In this document: positions 6,832-7,983 of the stretch, piece after piece
Numbering within the stretch: the stretch's first letter is position 1
Layout: every line of letters starts with the position of its first letter
NCBI GenBank assembly: GCA_937960895.1
Contig: CALCJD010000033.1
Span: 1-7,983, forward strand
From: an uncultured Spartobacteria bacterium
GTDB taxonomy: Bacteria; Verrucomicrobiota; Verrucomicrobiia; Chthoniobacterales; Terrimicrobiaceae
DNA: 7,983 nucleotides
Direction: 5' to 3'
Position numbers and translations under genes: made by a program
The notes under the pieces: model-generated
Told to the model about the DNA's origin: nothing
Database searches by the model: none
What the model saw: the letters and a program-made list of their open reading frames with translations, nothing else

Positions 6832-7983
6832 TCAGCGTTTCAGTGCCTCCCGCAGCACGTTTTTCAGATCCGCGAGCTTCACGGGTTTGCTGAGGTAGGA
6901 ATTCATTCCCGCCCGCAGACTCCGTTCACGATGCTCAGGCAGGGCGTGGGCCGTGAGCGCCACGATGAAAGCCGACGACCCGTGGGGCGTTTCCCGGATC
7001 AGCCGGGTGGCCTCGTAACCATCCATGCCGGGCATTTCGAGGTCCATGAGAATCAGATCGTAGCGCCGGGAGGAGGCCTTCTGCACGCCGTCGTATCCAT
7101 TCTCCGCCTCCTCGGCGTCATGCCCGAGTTTCTTGAGGAAAAGCCGCACCAGACGCCGGTTGGTGGCGTTGTCCTCGACGACGAGAATTCTGGGCAGCAG
7201 GGTGGAAAGATTGACGGTATGGCGTTTCTCATCGCCGGCTGCGAGGGGATCCTCCTTCTCCTGGGCCGGCAGCGCCAGGCGAAGGGTGAAAACCGAACCC
7301 TTGCCCACCTCGCTTTGCACCTCGACCGTGCCATTCATCAGGCTGGCGAGGCGCCGGACAATGGCAAGACCGAGTCCGGTGCCCCCGAAGCGGCGGCGGG
7401 TCGTGTTGTCTGCCTGGTAAAACGGATCAAACAGGCCGGGATGGCTGTCGAGCGCGATGCCGATGCCGGTGTCGCGGACATGAATGACGATCGGCCAGAC
7501 CCCGTTTGTCGCCGGGCCTTCCGCCGCCACCTCGATGGTCACGCCGCCCTTCTCGGTGAACTTGACCGCATTGCTGAGCAGGTTGTGCAGGACCTGATTG
7601 AGGCGCGCCGCATCGCAGAGCACCGTCTCGGGCAGGCCGTGCGCGGTCACCACCTGAAGATCGATGCCCTTGTTCTGGGCCTGGGGACGGAAAAAATTCC
7701 CGGCGCTGCGCACAAGGCGCGCGATGTCCACCGGGCCCGGATTCAAATCGAGCCGACCGGACTCGATTTTGGAATAATCGAGCACATCGTTCAAAATGAC
7801 GAGCAGCGCGCTGCTGTTTTCCTGGATGGTGCGCACGTAATCCGCCTGTTCCTTGCCGAGGGGCATGGCCCCCAGCAATTCCGAAAATCCCAGGACGGCA
7901 TTGAGCGGTGTGCGGATTTCGTGACTCATCATGGCCAGGAAGTCCCCCTTGGCCTGGCTGGCCCGCTCGGCGGTTTCCTTGGC
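6832..7983 (-). CDS. Hybrid sensor histidine kinase with C-terminal receiver domain (partial, N-terminus outside window)
   Basis: The reading frame stays open to the right edge, so only the last 383 residues are present and no start is visible. Numbered from the first visible residue, the dimerisation/phosphoacceptor domain has the H-box SHEIRTPLNA with His21. The ATPase domain follows with the N-box HNLLSNAVKF (Asn134, Asn138), G1 DTGIGI (from Asp171), an F-box FDPFYQAD, and G2 FGGTGLGLA (199-207). A linker leads to a receiver domain (about 265-380) with the acidic pair EDN (Glu270, Asp271), the phospho-acceptor Asp314 in LMDLEMPGMDG, Thr344 in ALTAHA and Lys366 in YLSKPV. All kinase and receiver signature residues are intact. 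It should autophosphorylate on His and pass the phosphate to its own receiver. No DNA-binding output or HPt domain is present at the C-terminus, so a separate phosphotransfer partner is likely. The signal sensed cannot be judged, because the sensor part lies beyond the window. The gene converges on the DUF5069 gene with an 18-base gap. Confidence 0.93.
   Translation of the reverse strand, partial: AKETAERASQAKGDFLAMMSHEIRTPLNAVLGFSELLGAMPLGKEQADYVRTIQENSSALLVILNDVLDYSKIESGRLDLNPGPVDIARLVRSAGNFFRPQAQNKGIDLQVVTAHGLPETVLCDAARLNQVLHNLLSNAVKFTEKGGVTIEVAAEGPATNGVWPIVIHVRDTGIGIALDSHPGLFDPFYQADNTTRRRFGGTGLGLAIVRRLASLMNGTVEVQSEVGKGSVFTLRLALPAQEKEDPLAAGDEKRHTVNLSTLLPRILVVEDNATNRRLVRLFLKKLGHDAEEAENGYDGVQKASSRRYDLILMDLEMPGMDGYEATRLIRETPHGSSAFIVALTAHALPEHRERSLRAGMNSYLSKPVKLADLKNVLREALKR

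Noticed and set aside
1..7983. Mobile element, phage, defence or CRISPR system in the window
   Set aside because: All genes are conserved housekeeping or signalling types, tightly packed, with no transposase, integrase, terminal repeats or spaced direct repeats visible.

Overview
The window is a GC-rich, densely packed stretch of ordinary bacterial chromosome. Six genes are visible, all housekeeping or regulatory. There is no sign of phage, transposon, CRISPR array, tRNA or rRNA. The gene set points to the Verrucomicrobiota (PVC group), perhaps an Opitutaceae-like member: an RNase HIII, a two-part DUF5069 protein, weak or absent Shine-Dalgarno sequences and high GC. This placement is inference, because no marker gene settles it.

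Minus-strand block (170-5376). Read in the direction of transcription, the order is mutY (adenine glycosylase), trpB (tryptophan synthase beta chain), hsp20 (small heat-shock chaperone) and lon (ATP-dependent protease). mutY and trpB are about 60 bases apart and may share a transcript. A 118-base gap with several small inverted repeats separates trpB from hsp20 and is the natural place for a heat-shock promoter. hsp20 and lon overlap by 8 bases, so they look translationally coupled: a holding chaperone and a degradation protease made together. trpB has no trpA or other trp gene beside it.

Plus-strand block (5348-6813). rnhC (RNase HIII) and a DUF5069 protein are separated by 5 bases, and the Shine-Dalgarno of the second lies in the last codons of the first. 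rnhC starts divergently from mutY, and the annotated 5' ends overlap, so each promoter must lie inside or at the edge of the other gene unless mutY starts at a downstream GTG. Two genome-maintenance genes thus share a head-to-head start region.

Right edge (6832-7983, minus). The C-terminal part of a hybrid sensor histidine kinase (HisKA, HATPase, receiver) converges on the DUF5069 gene with an 18-base gap. Its sensor region lies outside the window.

Positions 1-169, downstream of lon, hold no gene that I can support, only a small hairpin and the edge of a polypurine/polypyrimidine tract. I found no convincing undescribed system. The points most worth checking are the overlapping mutY/rnhC starts, the uncharacterised two-part DUF5069 protein coupled to RNase HIII, and the hairpin-rich region before hsp20-lon.
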